In this document: piece by piece, positions 35,323 to 43,350 of the stretch
Numbering within the stretch: the first letter of the stretch is position 1
How the letters are laid out: every line of letters starts with the position of its first letter
Assembly: GCF_004366715.1 (NCBI RefSeq)
Contig: NZ_SOQZ01000006.1
Location: forward strand, 1 to 64,000
Source of the DNA: Meridianimaribacter flavus
GTDB lineage: Bacteria > Bacteroidota > Bacteroidia > Flavobacteriales > Flavobacteriaceae
Length of the DNA: 64,000 nt
Reading direction: 5' to 3'
Program-made: the position numbers and the translations under genes
Notes under the pieces: generated by a model
The model's input: the letters and a program-made list of their open reading frames with translations, nothing else
Told to the model about the DNA's origin: nothing
The model's database searches: none

Positions 35323-35895
35323 ATGCAAGACAAATACCAGCTCTTAAGGCAGCATTTTGAAGAAATTATAACACTTACAGATGAAGAGTGGAATTTTATT
35401 GCACCTCATTTTGAACATAAAAAACTTAAAAAGCATCAGTTTTTAATTCAAACAGGACAACCTGTAGATTGCGAATTTTGGATTATCAACGGACTTATAA
35501 AATCTTATGCTGTAGATGAAAAAGGTAGTGAGCACATTCTTCAGTTTGCAATGGAAGATTATTGGGTTAGCGACTACTACGCATTTCAGCATCAAATACC
35601 TGCCACAATTTTTGTAGATTGTATTGAAGATTCTGAGTTTTTCTGTCTGTCTTTAGAAAGTCGTGAAACCATTTGTCAAAAAATTCCAGCTATGGCAAAT
35701 TTCTTCCGAATAAAATCTAATTACGGATTTATTGGTTTGCAGCAACGTATCCTGTCTTTATTAACACAAACTGCCGAAGAACGTTACGACGCTTTATTAT
35801 TTAAACTGCCAAAATTAGTACAGCGTGTACCTAAAAAACTGATTGCAGCCTATTTAGGTGTATCCAGAGAAACCTTAAGCCGTTTTAAAGGTTAA
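35323..35895 (+). CDS. Crp/Fnr family transcriptional regulator
   Basis: The 190-residue protein has a cyclic-nucleotide-binding-type beta-roll (about 25-115, with GLIKSYAVDEKGSEHILQFA) and a dimerisation helix. The C-terminal helix-turn-helix reads VPKKLIAAYLGVSRETLSRFK. It lacks the FNR-type cysteine cluster. The roll does not show the full cAMP-binding loop, as in most Bacteroidota members, so the ligand is unknown. Three CRP-like direct repeats lie immediately downstream before the Hsp31-like gene and are the obvious candidate targets. Confidence 0.9.
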   Translation: MQDKYQLLRQHFEEIITLTDEEWNFIAPHFEHKKLKKHQFLIQTGQPVDCEFWIINGLIKSYAVDEKGSEHILQFAMEDYWVSDYYAFQHQIPATIFVDCIEDSEFFCLSLESRETICQKIPAMANFFRIKSNYGFIGLQQRILSLLTQTAEERYDALLFKLPKLVQRVPKKLIAAYLGVSRETLSRFKG

Positions 35896-35898
35896 AAA

Positions 35899-35967
35899 AG
35901 TGATATACATCACATTTTTTTGTTGCGATACATCACTTTAAAATCGTGACATACATCCTCGCACAAG
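35899..35967 (+). promoter_or_regulatory. Three tandem CRP-like boxes at 23-bp spacing
   Basis: The core ATACATC begins at 35905, 35928 and 35951, exactly 23 bp apart. Box 1 is a perfect dyad GTGAT-ATAC-ATCAC (35900-35913); box 2 keeps ATACATCAC; box 3 reads GTGAC then ATACATCC. They lie between the Crp/Fnr gene and the operon starting at 36020. Confidence 0.6.
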
Positions 35968-36019
35968 TAGTGCTTTTCATTGAATTTTGTACCAGAATTT
36001 TAAACCAAAAAACAAAACA

Positions 36020-36772
36020 ATGAAAACAAGATTTTATTTCTCAGCAATCGCTTTGCTTTTTAGCATTGCCTTAATAGCACAAAACAAACAAGATAAACCA
36101 AGCGTATTAATGGTGCTTTCAAGTCATCAAGAATTAGGTGATACAGGTAAAGACACTGGTTATTATTTAAGTGAAGTTACTCATGCTTACGAGGTTTTTG
36201 AAGCTAATAATTATGAAATCACCTTAGTAAGTCCAGAAGGCGGCAATCCACCAGTAGATGGTTTTGATCTTAAAGATGAAGTGAATAATAAATATTGGAA
36301 TGATGCAACATTTCAGAATAAACTTCAAAACACATTAAAAGTTTCAAAAGTAAAAGCTAAAGATTACGATGCCATTTATTATGCAGGTGGACATGGTACA
36401 ATGTGGGATTTTCCAAACAATAAAAAGCTAGCAAAAATTGCTGCAAAAATTTATGAAAACGATGGTATTGTAGCAGCTGTTTGTCATGGTCCTTCGGCTT
36501 TGGTGAATATTAAATTATCTAATGGTAATTATTTAGTCGATGGTAAAACGGTAAGCGTATTTACAAATGAAGAAGAAGCCAATGTAGAACTAGAAAACGT
36601 GGTACCATTTTCATTAGAAGACAAACTTATTGAACGTGGTGCAACTGTAGATAAAGCAGCTATGTGGCAAGAAAAAGTAAGCGTAGATGAACGTTTAGTA
36701 ACAGGTCAAAATCCTGCTTCTGCAAAATTAGCAGCAGAAAAAATTGTAGAACTTTTAGAGGATAAACACTAA
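36020..36772 (+). CDS. Exported DJ-1/PfpI (Hsp31-like) family protein
   Basis: The 250-residue protein has a signal peptide (about 1-20, ending LIAQ) followed by a DJ-1/PfpI domain. The conserved Glu lies in SPEGGNPPVDG and the nucleophile-elbow Cys in AAVCHGPSAL. The Hsp31-like group includes glutathione-independent glyoxalases and chaperones. The signal peptide places this one in the periplasm, which is unusual for the family. I start at ATG 36020, because the longer frame from 35987 adds a hydrophilic stretch that would spoil the signal. The MFS gene begins 2 bp after its stop. Confidence 0.9.
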   Translation: MKTRFYFSAIALLFSIALIAQNKQDKPSVLMVLSSHQELGDTGKDTGYYLSEVTHAYEVFEANNYEITLVSPEGGNPPVDGFDLKDEVNNKYWNDATFQNKLQNTLKVSKVKAKDYDAIYYAGGHGTMWDFPNNKKLAKIAAKIYENDGIVAAVCHGPSALVNIKLSNGNYLVDGKTVSVFTNEEEANVELENVVPFSLEDKLIERGATVDKAAMWQEKVSVDERLVTGQNPASAKLAAEKIVELLEDKH

Positions 36773-36774
36773 AA

Positions 36775-37980
36775 ATGGAAACGCAAACAGCAACTTTAAA
36801 AACTAAATCTAAACGTAAAAGTTTACCAGCTGCATTATGGGCATTAACCATAAGTGCATTTGGTATAGGAACTACAGAGTTTGTTATTGTTGGCTTACTG
36901 CCAACAGTAGCAAACGATTTAAACACCTCAATATCCTCTGCAGGTTTATTAGTAAGTCTATACGCAGTTGGTGTTGCAATTGGTGCGCCAGTATTAACTG
37001 CTTTAACAAGCCAGATCGCAAGAAAACGACTGCTAATTGCAATAATGCTATTGTTTATAATTGGTAACGGATTAGCAGCTATCGCGCCAAGTTTTATCTT
37101 ACTAATTTTAGCTAGAATATTAACTGGTTTTGCGCATGGAGTGTTCTTTTCAATAGGCTCAACAATTGCAGCTAGTTTAGTACCGGAAGATAAGCGTGCT
37201 TCTGCAATTTCTATAATGTTTGCAGGTTTAACTGTAGCAATTGTTACAGGTGTACCATTAGGAACCTATATAGGGCAAAATTTTGGATGGCGTGCCACCT
37301 TTGTAGGTGTAGCTATCTTAGGAATTATTGGTGCGGTAGCAAGCTACGTTTTGGTACCAGCGTCGATTAAAACATCAAAACCACTTCGTATTGTAGATCA
37401 GTTAAAAGTACTTAAAAATCGTTCTATTTTACTGGTGCTTTCTATCACAGCTTTAGGCTATGGTGGTACTTTTGTAACCTTTACTTATTTAGCACCATTA
37501 TTAGAAGAAGTTACTGGTTTTTCAGCAAATATGACGAGTATTTTATTACTAGTTTACGGTATTGCTATAGCGTTAGGAAATGTAATTGGCGGTAAAGTAT
37601 CTAATAAAAAACCTGGAAAAGCTTTAATGGTGATGTTTGCCTTACAAGCTATAGTATTATTAATACTTTATTTTACAGCATCTAGCCAAATATGGTCAGT
37701 GGTTACACTATTTTTTATGGGCATATTAGCCTTTTCTAACGTGCCAGCATTACAATTGTATGTGGTAAAAATGTCTGAAAAATATTTACCAGGAACCGAA
37801 GATGTTTCATCTGCTTTAAATATAGCAGCCTTTAATGTAGGTATTGCAATTGGCGCTTATGTTGGCGGACTTATTATTGAATCTTCACTTGGTGTTGGTG
37901 CAACACCTTGGGTAGGTAGTATATTAGTAATAGTCGGCTTTTTAATCACTTTAATTTTATACAAAAAAGAAAAACTTTAG
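36775..37980 (+). CDS. MFS transporter (DHA1/AraJ-like)
   Basis: The 401-residue protein has 12 predicted membrane helices. After a charged N-terminus it reads ALTISAFGIGTTEFVIVGLLP, typical of the DHA1 drug:H+ antiporter group (AraJ, YdhP). Motif-A-like loop SQIARKRLLIAIM follows helix 2 and GVPLGTYIGQ lies in helix 5. It probably exports small toxic compounds or sugar derivatives with proton exchange. It is embedded between the Hsp31-like gene (2-bp gap) and the aldo/keto reductase (4-bp gap), so it is one operon. Confidence 0.9.
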   Translation: METQTATLKTKSKRKSLPAALWALTISAFGIGTTEFVIVGLLPTVANDLNTSISSAGLLVSLYAVGVAIGAPVLTALTSQIARKRLLIAIMLLFIIGNGLAAIAPSFILLILARILTGFAHGVFFSIGSTIAASLVPEDKRASAISIMFAGLTVAIVTGVPLGTYIGQNFGWRATFVGVAILGIIGAVASYVLVPASIKTSKPLRIVDQLKVLKNRSILLVLSITALGYGGTFVTFTYLAPLLEEVTGFSANMTSILLLVYGIAIALGNVIGGKVSNKKPGKALMVMFALQAIVLLILYFTASSQIWSVVTLFFMGILAFSNVPALQLYVVKMSEKYLPGTEDVSSALNIAAFNVGIAIGAYVGGLIIESSLGVGATPWVGSILVIVGFLITLILYKKEKL

Positions 37981-37984
37981 AACA

Positions 37985-38923
37985 ATGAAAACTTTACAAT
38001 TTAGAAATAGCGACGAAATGCCAATTTTAGGTCTTGGAACCTTTAGATCAGAACCTAATGAGGTGTACACGTCTGTATACGAAGCTATAAAAATTGGATA
38101 TAGACATATTGATTGTGCATCAGTATATGGTAACGAAAAAGAAGTAGGAAACGCTATTGCAGATGCCATTAAAGAAGGTATTGTTACACGTGAAGACTTA
38201 TGGATTACTTCAAAATTATGGAGCGATTCTCATGGAAGAGAAAACGTTATTCCGGCGTTACAAAACACCTTAAACGATTTACAGTTAGAGTATTTAGATT
38301 TATACCTTATCCATTGGCCAGTTGCCTTTAAAAAAGGTGTCGAGTTTCCTAAAACAGCAGAAGAATTTATTCCGCTTGAAGACAAACCTCTTACAGACAC
38401 TTGGAAAGGTATGGAAGATGCTTTAGAGCAAGGTTTAACTAAGCATATTGGGATGAGTAATTTCAACCAAAATGATTTAACAGACATTATTGATCATGCT
38501 AAACATTTACCAGAAATGCTTCAGGTAGAAGTGCATCCGTTTTTACAACAAAACAAACTGTTAGAATTCGCTAAAGCACATCGCATTCACATGACGGCTT
38601 ATGCGCCAATTGGTTCTGGTGCAAATGAAGATGACGATTTAAATCTGTTGAAAAACAAGACTATTAACGACATCGCAACCGCTAATAACATGACAGCAGC
38701 TCAAGTACTTCTAGCTTGGGATATACAACGTGGTGTTTCGGTAATACCAAAATCGGTTAACCCAAAACGTCTTCAAGAAAATTTTGATACCATTCATTTT
38801 GAATTGAAAGAAGACGATATGAAACGTATTGAAGCTTTAGATAAACATCATCGCTTTATAGATGGTACATTTTGGGAAGTTGAAAACGGTCCTTATACCG
38901 CAGACAGTATTTGGAATGCTTAA
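37985..38923 (+). CDS. Aldo/keto reductase
   Basis: The 312-residue (alpha/beta)8 NADPH-dependent reductase has the full catalytic set. Asp and Tyr lie in YRHIDCASVYGNEKEVG, Lys in WITSKLW and His in LYLIHWP. The NADPH-binding Lys/Ser region is VSVIPKSVNPKRLQEN near the end. It reduces aldehydes and ketones, for example methylglyoxal-type electrophiles. This fits neighbours of the DJ-1 and glyoxalase folds. It starts 4 bp after the MFS stop and is followed by a long hairpin. Confidence 0.92.
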   Translation: MKTLQFRNSDEMPILGLGTFRSEPNEVYTSVYEAIKIGYRHIDCASVYGNEKEVGNAIADAIKEGIVTREDLWITSKLWSDSHGRENVIPALQNTLNDLQLEYLDLYLIHWPVAFKKGVEFPKTAEEFIPLEDKPLTDTWKGMEDALEQGLTKHIGMSNFNQNDLTDIIDHAKHLPEMLQVEVHPFLQQNKLLEFAKAHRIHMTAYAPIGSGANEDDDLNLLKNKTINDIATANNMTAAQVLLAWDIQRGVSVIPKSVNPKRLQENFDTIHFELKEDDMKRIEALDKHHRFIDGTFWEVENGPYTADSIWNA

Positions 38924-38929
38924 TAAAAC

Positions 38930-38961
38930 AACATCAGGTAGCTGTATAGTTACCTGATGTT
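38930..38961 (+). other. 13-bp hairpin between aldo/keto reductase and LLM genes
   Basis: AACATCAGGTAGC (38930-38942) pairs with 38949-38961 (one G-T pair) around a 6-nt loop. No T-run follows, so it is more likely an mRNA stabiliser or processing/attenuation site than a simple terminator. Confidence 0.6.
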
Positions 38962-38981
38962 ATTGAATTGAAAAAATTGCT

Positions 38982-39947
38982 ATGAAAAATTTTGATAAAC
39001 TATATACACCAGGTAAAATGACGCTTGGTATTGAATTTCCTTTAGATAACGATTGGTCTTTAGAAGGCGATAAAAAAAGAAAAGAAGACGGTAGACCATT
39101 TGGTGTGCCAGATATTAGTAAGCATTTACAGTACGTTAAACAAATTGATAAGGCTGGTTTTGCTGCTGTTTGGATTAGAGAAGTACCCGTTTACGATCCT
39201 AATTTTGGTGATGGCGCACAGTTGTTTGACACCTTAAGTTATTTAGGGTATTTATCTGCCGCAACTAAAAATGTGTTGTTAGGTACAGCTGCAATAGTTT
39301 CACCATTACATCAACCTATAAAACTAGCAAAAGCAACCGCTACGATAGAACATCTAAGTGATAGCCGACTTATTTTAGGCTTGGGTTTAGGTGATAGACC
39401 TGTTGAGTTTCCTATGTATGGCATAGATTATCAAGATCGACCAAAATTGTTTAGAGATCATCTTAATATTATGCAAGAGGCTTGGAAAACCAACAGCGAT
39501 TTATCTACCATATATCCGTTTTTAAATAAAGGTGTTGCCGTGTACCCAAAGCCAAAACATCAGATTCCGTTAGTTGTTGCAGGACATTCCGGACAAAGTC
39601 TCGAGTGGATTGCCAAAAATGCTAATGGTTGGTTTAATTACCCAAGAACACCAGAGGAAACCTATTTAAACCGTAAACGATGGTGCGAAGCATTGTACGA
39701 TACAGATCAGGCTTGCAAACCTTATATTTCGGCATTTCATTTAAATCTATTACAAGATGATAATGCGACTTTTAAACCACATCGTTTTGGTGGTGCAATT
39801 GGTATTAATCATTTAACCGAATTATTAAAAGCCTACGAAGAAGCAGGTGTTAATCACATGGCATTACATTTACGAAAATCAGACACACCTTTAGATGAAG
39901 CGATAAATAAAATTTCCGATATTGTTTTACCAAATTTCAATTCATAA
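38982..39947 (+). CDS. LLM class flavin-dependent oxidoreductase
   Basis: The 321-residue protein belongs to the luciferase-like monooxygenase family. It has the N-terminal TIM-barrel strands with GFAAVWIREVPV, the segment LLGTAAIVSPLHQPIKLAK, and flavin-phosphate-binding HLSDSRLILGLGLGDRP. It uses FMNH2 (or F420 in relatives) to oxidise an unknown substrate. It overlaps the following VOC gene by 1 bp, so these two are translationally coupled and may act on one compound. A hairpin separates it from the aldo/keto reductase. Confidence 0.9.
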   Translation: MKNFDKLYTPGKMTLGIEFPLDNDWSLEGDKKRKEDGRPFGVPDISKHLQYVKQIDKAGFAAVWIREVPVYDPNFGDGAQLFDTLSYLGYLSAATKNVLLGTAAIVSPLHQPIKLAKATATIEHLSDSRLILGLGLGDRPVEFPMYGIDYQDRPKLFRDHLNIMQEAWKTNSDLSTIYPFLNKGVAVYPKPKHQIPLVVAGHSGQSLEWIAKNANGWFNYPRTPEETYLNRKRWCEALYDTDQACKPYISAFHLNLLQDDNATFKPHRFGGAIGINHLTELLKAYEEAGVNHMALHLRKSDTPLDEAINKISDIVLPNFNS

Positions 39948-40333
39948 TGCAGTTACAGTCCGTTCATCATATTGCCATAATCTGTTCAAATTATGAAGCG
40001 TCAAAAGCTTTTTATACAGACATTCTTGGTTTTAGCATAAAAAATGAAGTCTATCGCAAAGACCGAGATTCTTACAAGTTAGATTTAGCATTAAATAATC
40101 AATATAAAATAGAGTTGTTTTCGTTTCCTAATCCACCAAAACGCGTATCGCAACCAGAAGCGGCAGGATTACGTCATATTGCTTTTGGTGTAAAAAACTT
40201 AGAGGAAAGTTTACAATACTTAGATTCAAAAAACATAACACACGAAGGTGTTAGAATAGATCCTTTTACCAACAAGAAATTCACGTTCTTTAATGATCCA
40301 GACAACTTACCTATTGAATTATATGAGTTATAA
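39947..40333 (+). CDS. VOC (glyoxalase/bleomycin-resistance fold) family protein
   Basis: The 128-residue protein has two beta-alpha-beta-beta-beta modules. It starts VHHIAIICSNYEASKAFYTDILGF and ends FFNDPDNLPIELYEL. The metal ligands of YaeR/glyoxalase-I-like proteins are visible as His in VHHIAI, a His in LRHIAFGV and the final Glu. It probably isomerises or binds a small aldehyde adduct. It ends the plus-strand run of the accessory block, just before the right copy of the 31-nt terminator repeat. Confidence 0.9.
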   Translation: MQLQSVHHIAIICSNYEASKAFYTDILGFSIKNEVYRKDRDSYKLDLALNNQYKIELFSFPNPPKRVSQPEAAGLRHIAFGVKNLEESLQYLDSKNITHEGVRIDPFTNKKFTFFNDPDNLPIELYEL

Positions 40334-40371
40334 ATTTTATATTGATAGTAGTTCTTAAAATAATGACAAAT

Positions 40372-40402
40372 AAAAAAAGCCTTACAGAAATGTAAGGCTT
40401 TT
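40372..40402 (+). terminator. Terminator (right copy of a 31-nt repeat)
   Basis: A7, GCCTTACA-GAAA-TGTAAGGC and T4 form a symmetrical hairpin at 40379-40398 that can stop both the VOC gene and the convergent lipoprotein gene. All 31 bases equal 32979-33009 after tRNA-Leu. Confidence 0.88.
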
Positions 40403-40424
40403 ATTTTTAAAGACATTAAAAGAA

Positions 40425-40730
40425 TTAGTGTCCTTTAACTGCTTCTTTTGCTTTGTCTGCTGCATCGTTTACAGCGTCTTTAGCACCTTCTTTAACTGAA
40501 TCAGCTGCTTCTTCTACTGCGTCAACAGCATCATCAATAGCTTCTTCTGTTGCATCAGCTGCATCGTCCATAGCTTCTCCAGCCTCTTCAACAGCTTCTT
40601 CAACTGCGTCACCTGTAGCTTCAGCTGCGTTTTCTATTGCATCTCCAGCTTCATCTGCTTTCTCTTTTGTTTCTCTACATGCTGTGAATGACAATCCAAG
40701 TGCCAAAACAAGTAATAATAATTTTTTCAT
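40425..40730 (-). CDS. Small Ala/Asp/Glu-rich repeat lipoprotein
   Basis: The 101-residue protein has a lipoprotein signal ending FTAC (Cys18). Beyond it lie about 80 residues of nearly perfect amphipathic helix built from Ala, Glu, Asp and few Lys, in units such as DAADATEEAIDDAVDAVEEA. The 11-residue-like periodicity resembles LEA/apolipoprotein-type helices and YtxH-like stress proteins. It should be anchored to a membrane as a long acidic helix. Function is unknown; desiccation or membrane-stress protection is a guess. There is 119 bp upstream. Confidence 0.82.
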   Translation of the reverse strand: MKKLLLLVLALGLSFTACRETKEKADEAGDAIENAAEATGDAVEEAVEEAGEAMDDAADATEEAIDDAVDAVEEAADSVKEGAKDAVNDAADKAKEAVKGH

Positions 40731-40849
40731 TGTTTAAAATAGTTTTAAGTGTTAAATATGTTACACGAAATTAATAACTTATAATGAATAATCAATGAAA
40801 AATTTTAACAAATATTAACATTTTTATTAAGATTATTCAAAATATTAGT

Positions 40850-42112
40850 CTATTTACGTATGTAATTGATTATTTGGATTACAGCACCTTTATTTTTTTT
40901 AATAAAGTTGAGATTTAGTGTGCCTTGTTGTAGTCTTTTGTCTTTATTTTCTATTAGCAACTGTAATTTATCTTCTAATTCATTGAAATTTTTGATAGAA
41001 ATCAACCCTCCATTGTCAATCATTTCATATGCTTCTGGGAAGTTTTTATAGTTACTTCCAATGATTATAGGGACACCAAAAACAGCAGGTTCTAAAATGT
41101 TATGAAGACCTGTGTTGCCCATTGCACCTCCAACATAAGCAATATCAGCATAAGCATAAATTTTACTTAATAGTCCAATAGTGTCTATCACAAATACCGA
41201 ATAGTTAGAAAGTAATTTGCCCTCTTTTTGTGAGAATAAAACGGTTTCAGTATTTAGGTTTTTAGTAATATTTTGAATTTGAGCAGCTTTGATATTGTGA
41301 GGTGCAATAATATATTTAACATCGAGATTTTGATTGTTATTTATGAACTTAATGAGTAACTCTTCATCTTCTGCCCATGAGCTGCCAATAACTACGCAGA
41401 GTTTGTCTTGTTTAAAGTTTGAGATAAAGTCTAAAGTGTTATCTTGATTAAGTTGATTGTTAACACGATCAAAGCGAGTATCACCTGCAACTGTTACATT
41501 TTTTAAACCAAGAGTGTTTGCTAGAGTTTTTGAACTTTTGTTTTGAACAAAAATGTGTTCAAATGTATGTAAAGCTTTTTTAGTTTTTGAACCATAAAAC
41601 TTAAAGTAAGATTGGTTTTTTCTAAATGTAGCCGAAATTAAAATAGCTCTTAATTTACGTTTGTTTAGAGCATTCAACATATTCGGCCAAATGTCGTATT
41701 TTACAAAAATGGTCAGTTCAGGTTTTACTAAATCTATAAACCGTTTTGCATTACTTTTTGTGTCTAAAGGTAAGTACACAACAAGATCAGCAACGTCGGC
41801 GTTTTTTCTTATTTCATAACCTGAAGGAGAAAAAAAAGATAATACGATTTTATGGTTGGGGTAAAGTGTTCTTAGTTCTTTAAAAACTGGTAAGCCTTGT
41901 TCAAATTCACCTAACGAAGCACAATGAAACCAAAGTGTATTGTCTTCTTTTTTAAGGTGTTGGTTTAGTTTTTTAAATGTTTCATTTCGACCTTTAACAC
42001 CTAGCCTTATTTTTTCATTAAATAAAGCTACAATTTGTAATATAAAACCTAAAAAATAAATACCAAGATTGTACAATATTCCCACGTAAATTATGTTTTT
42101 GCTAAAATACAT
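40850..42112 (-). CDS. waaA: 3-deoxy-D-manno-octulosonic acid (Kdo) transferase
   Basis: The 420-residue GT30 enzyme transfers Kdo from CMP-Kdo onto lipid A. It has an N-terminal membrane anchor (about 8-30), then the acceptor-domain motif LWFHCASLGEFEQGLPV with the catalytic Glu. In the C-terminal donor domain are VIGSSWAEDEELL and the FGVPIIIGSNYKNFPEA segment. It acts at the inner face of the cytoplasmic membrane. It stands alone on the minus strand, divergent from the sugar aminotransferase gene by 101 bp. The N-terminus may start slightly later than annotated. Confidence 0.94.
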   Translation of the reverse strand: MYFSKNIIYVGILYNLGIYFLGFILQIVALFNEKIRLGVKGRNETFKKLNQHLKKEDNTLWFHCASLGEFEQGLPVFKELRTLYPNHKIVLSFFSPSGYEIRKNADVADLVVYLPLDTKSNAKRFIDLVKPELTIFVKYDIWPNMLNALNKRKLRAILISATFRKNQSYFKFYGSKTKKALHTFEHIFVQNKSSKTLANTLGLKNVTVAGDTRFDRVNNQLNQDNTLDFISNFKQDKLCVVIGSSWAEDEELLIKFINNNQNLDVKYIIAPHNIKAAQIQNITKNLNTETVLFSQKEGKLLSNYSVFVIDTIGLLSKIYAYADIAYVGGAMGNTGLHNILEPAVFGVPIIIGSNYKNFPEAYEMIDNGGLISIKNFNELEDKLQLLIENKDKRLQQGTLNLNFIKKNKGAVIQIINYIRK

Positions 42113-42213
42113 TACTTTACACTAAATTCATTGGCTGTCGTTATTGAATTTTGTAAATTCGCTACTCGTCAAATGTTTTTTTGACACTTTCTACAACTCA
42201 TTACAAATTTCGA

Positions 42214-43350
42214 ATGAAAAAAATACAAATGGTTGACCTTAAGGGTCAATATGAAAAAATTAAAACTACAGTAGATCAATCTATATTAGAAGTTTTAGAT
42301 TCTACAGCATATATTAATGGGCCAAAGGTTCATGAGTTTCAAAGTAATTTAGAAAATTATTTAGGCGTAAAACATGTAATTCCTTGTGCTAATGGAACAG
42401 ATGCTTTGCAAATTGCAATGATGGGACTAGGATTACAACCAGGAGATGAGGTTATAACAGCTGATTTTACATTTGCGGCAACAGTTGAGGTTATTGCGTT
42501 ATTGCAGTTGACACCTGTTTTGGTAGATGTTGATGAGAAAAATTTTAATATCGATATTGAAGCTATTAAAAAAGCGATTACTCCTAAAACCAAAGCTATT
42601 GTTCCTGTGCATTTGTTTGGACAATGTGCAAATATGGAAGCGATTATGGAAATTGCTCAAGAACATAACCTTTATGTAATAGAAGATAATGCTCAAGCTA
42701 TTGGTGCAACCTATACTTACAGTAATGGTAAAAAAGCTAAGGTTGGTACAATAGGTCATGTGGCTTCAACTTCATTTTTTCCATCTAAAAATTTAGGATG
42801 TTATGGCGATGGAGGTGCAATTTTCACTAATGATGATGATTTAGCGCATACTATTAGAGGAATTGTAAATCATGGTATGTATGAGCGTTACCATCATGAT
42901 GTTGTAGGTGTTAACTCGCGTTTAGATTCTGTTCAAGCTGCAGTTTTAAATGCTAAATTACCAAACTTAGATACATATAATTCTGCAAGAATAAAAGCAG
43001 CTAATGCTTATGACAAAGCATTTGAAGGTCAAGAAAAAATTGTTACTCCTCATAGAGATGGAGCAGAAGATAATCACGTGTTTCATCAATATACATTGAG
43101 AGTTTTAGATACTGATAGAGATGCTTTGGTTAAACATTTAAATGAAAACGGAATACCATGTGGTGTGTATTATCCAATTCCGTTGCATTTACAAAAAGCG
43201 TATAAGGATTCTAGATATAATGAAGCCGATTTTAAAGTTACCAATCAATTGGTGAAAGAAGTGATTTCGTTACCAATGCACACCGAGCTTGATGATGAAC
43301 AAATAAGCTTTATTACAAATACAGTTATAAATTTCATAAACAACAATTAA
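42214..43350 (+). CDS. DegT/DnrJ/EryC1/StrS family aminotransferase
   Basis: The 378-residue PLP enzyme transfers an amino group to a nucleotide-linked keto-sugar. It begins MKKIQMVDLKGQY and has the PLP-pocket segments PCANGTDALQIAM and VIEDNAQAIGATY. The Schiff-base Lys lies in TSFFPSKNLGCYGDGGA. I chose ATG 42214; the frame is open from TTG 42181 but the family starts here. Its stop overlaps the galE start by 1 bp, suggesting joint use in surface polysaccharide synthesis. Sugar specificity cannot be told. Confidence 0.92.
   Translation: MKKIQMVDLKGQYEKIKTTVDQSILEVLDSTAYINGPKVHEFQSNLENYLGVKHVIPCANGTDALQIAMMGLGLQPGDEVITADFTFAATVEVIALLQLTPVLVDVDEKNFNIDIEAIKKAITPKTKAIVPVHLFGQCANMEAIMEIAQEHNLYVIEDNAQAIGATYTYSNGKKAKVGTIGHVASTSFFPSKNLGCYGDGGAIFTNDDDLAHTIRGIVNHGMYERYHHDVVGVNSRLDSVQAAVLNAKLPNLDTYNSARIKAANAYDKAFEGQEKIVTPHRDGAEDNHVFHQYTLRVLDTDRDALVKHLNENGIPCGVYYPIPLHLQKAYKDSRYNEADFKVTNQLVKEVISLPMHTELDDEQISFITNTVINFINNN

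Noticed and set aside
40174-40416. Minus-strand open frame over the VOC gene end
   Set aside because: It is antisense to a real gene and to the terminator hairpin; its start simply repeats the terminator-encoded peptide also seen at 32986-33005.
40453-40737. Plus-strand open frame rich in Ser/Ala over the small lipoprotein
   Set aside because: It is an antisense artefact of the Ala/Glu/Asp repeats; the minus-strand frame has the lipoprotein signal.
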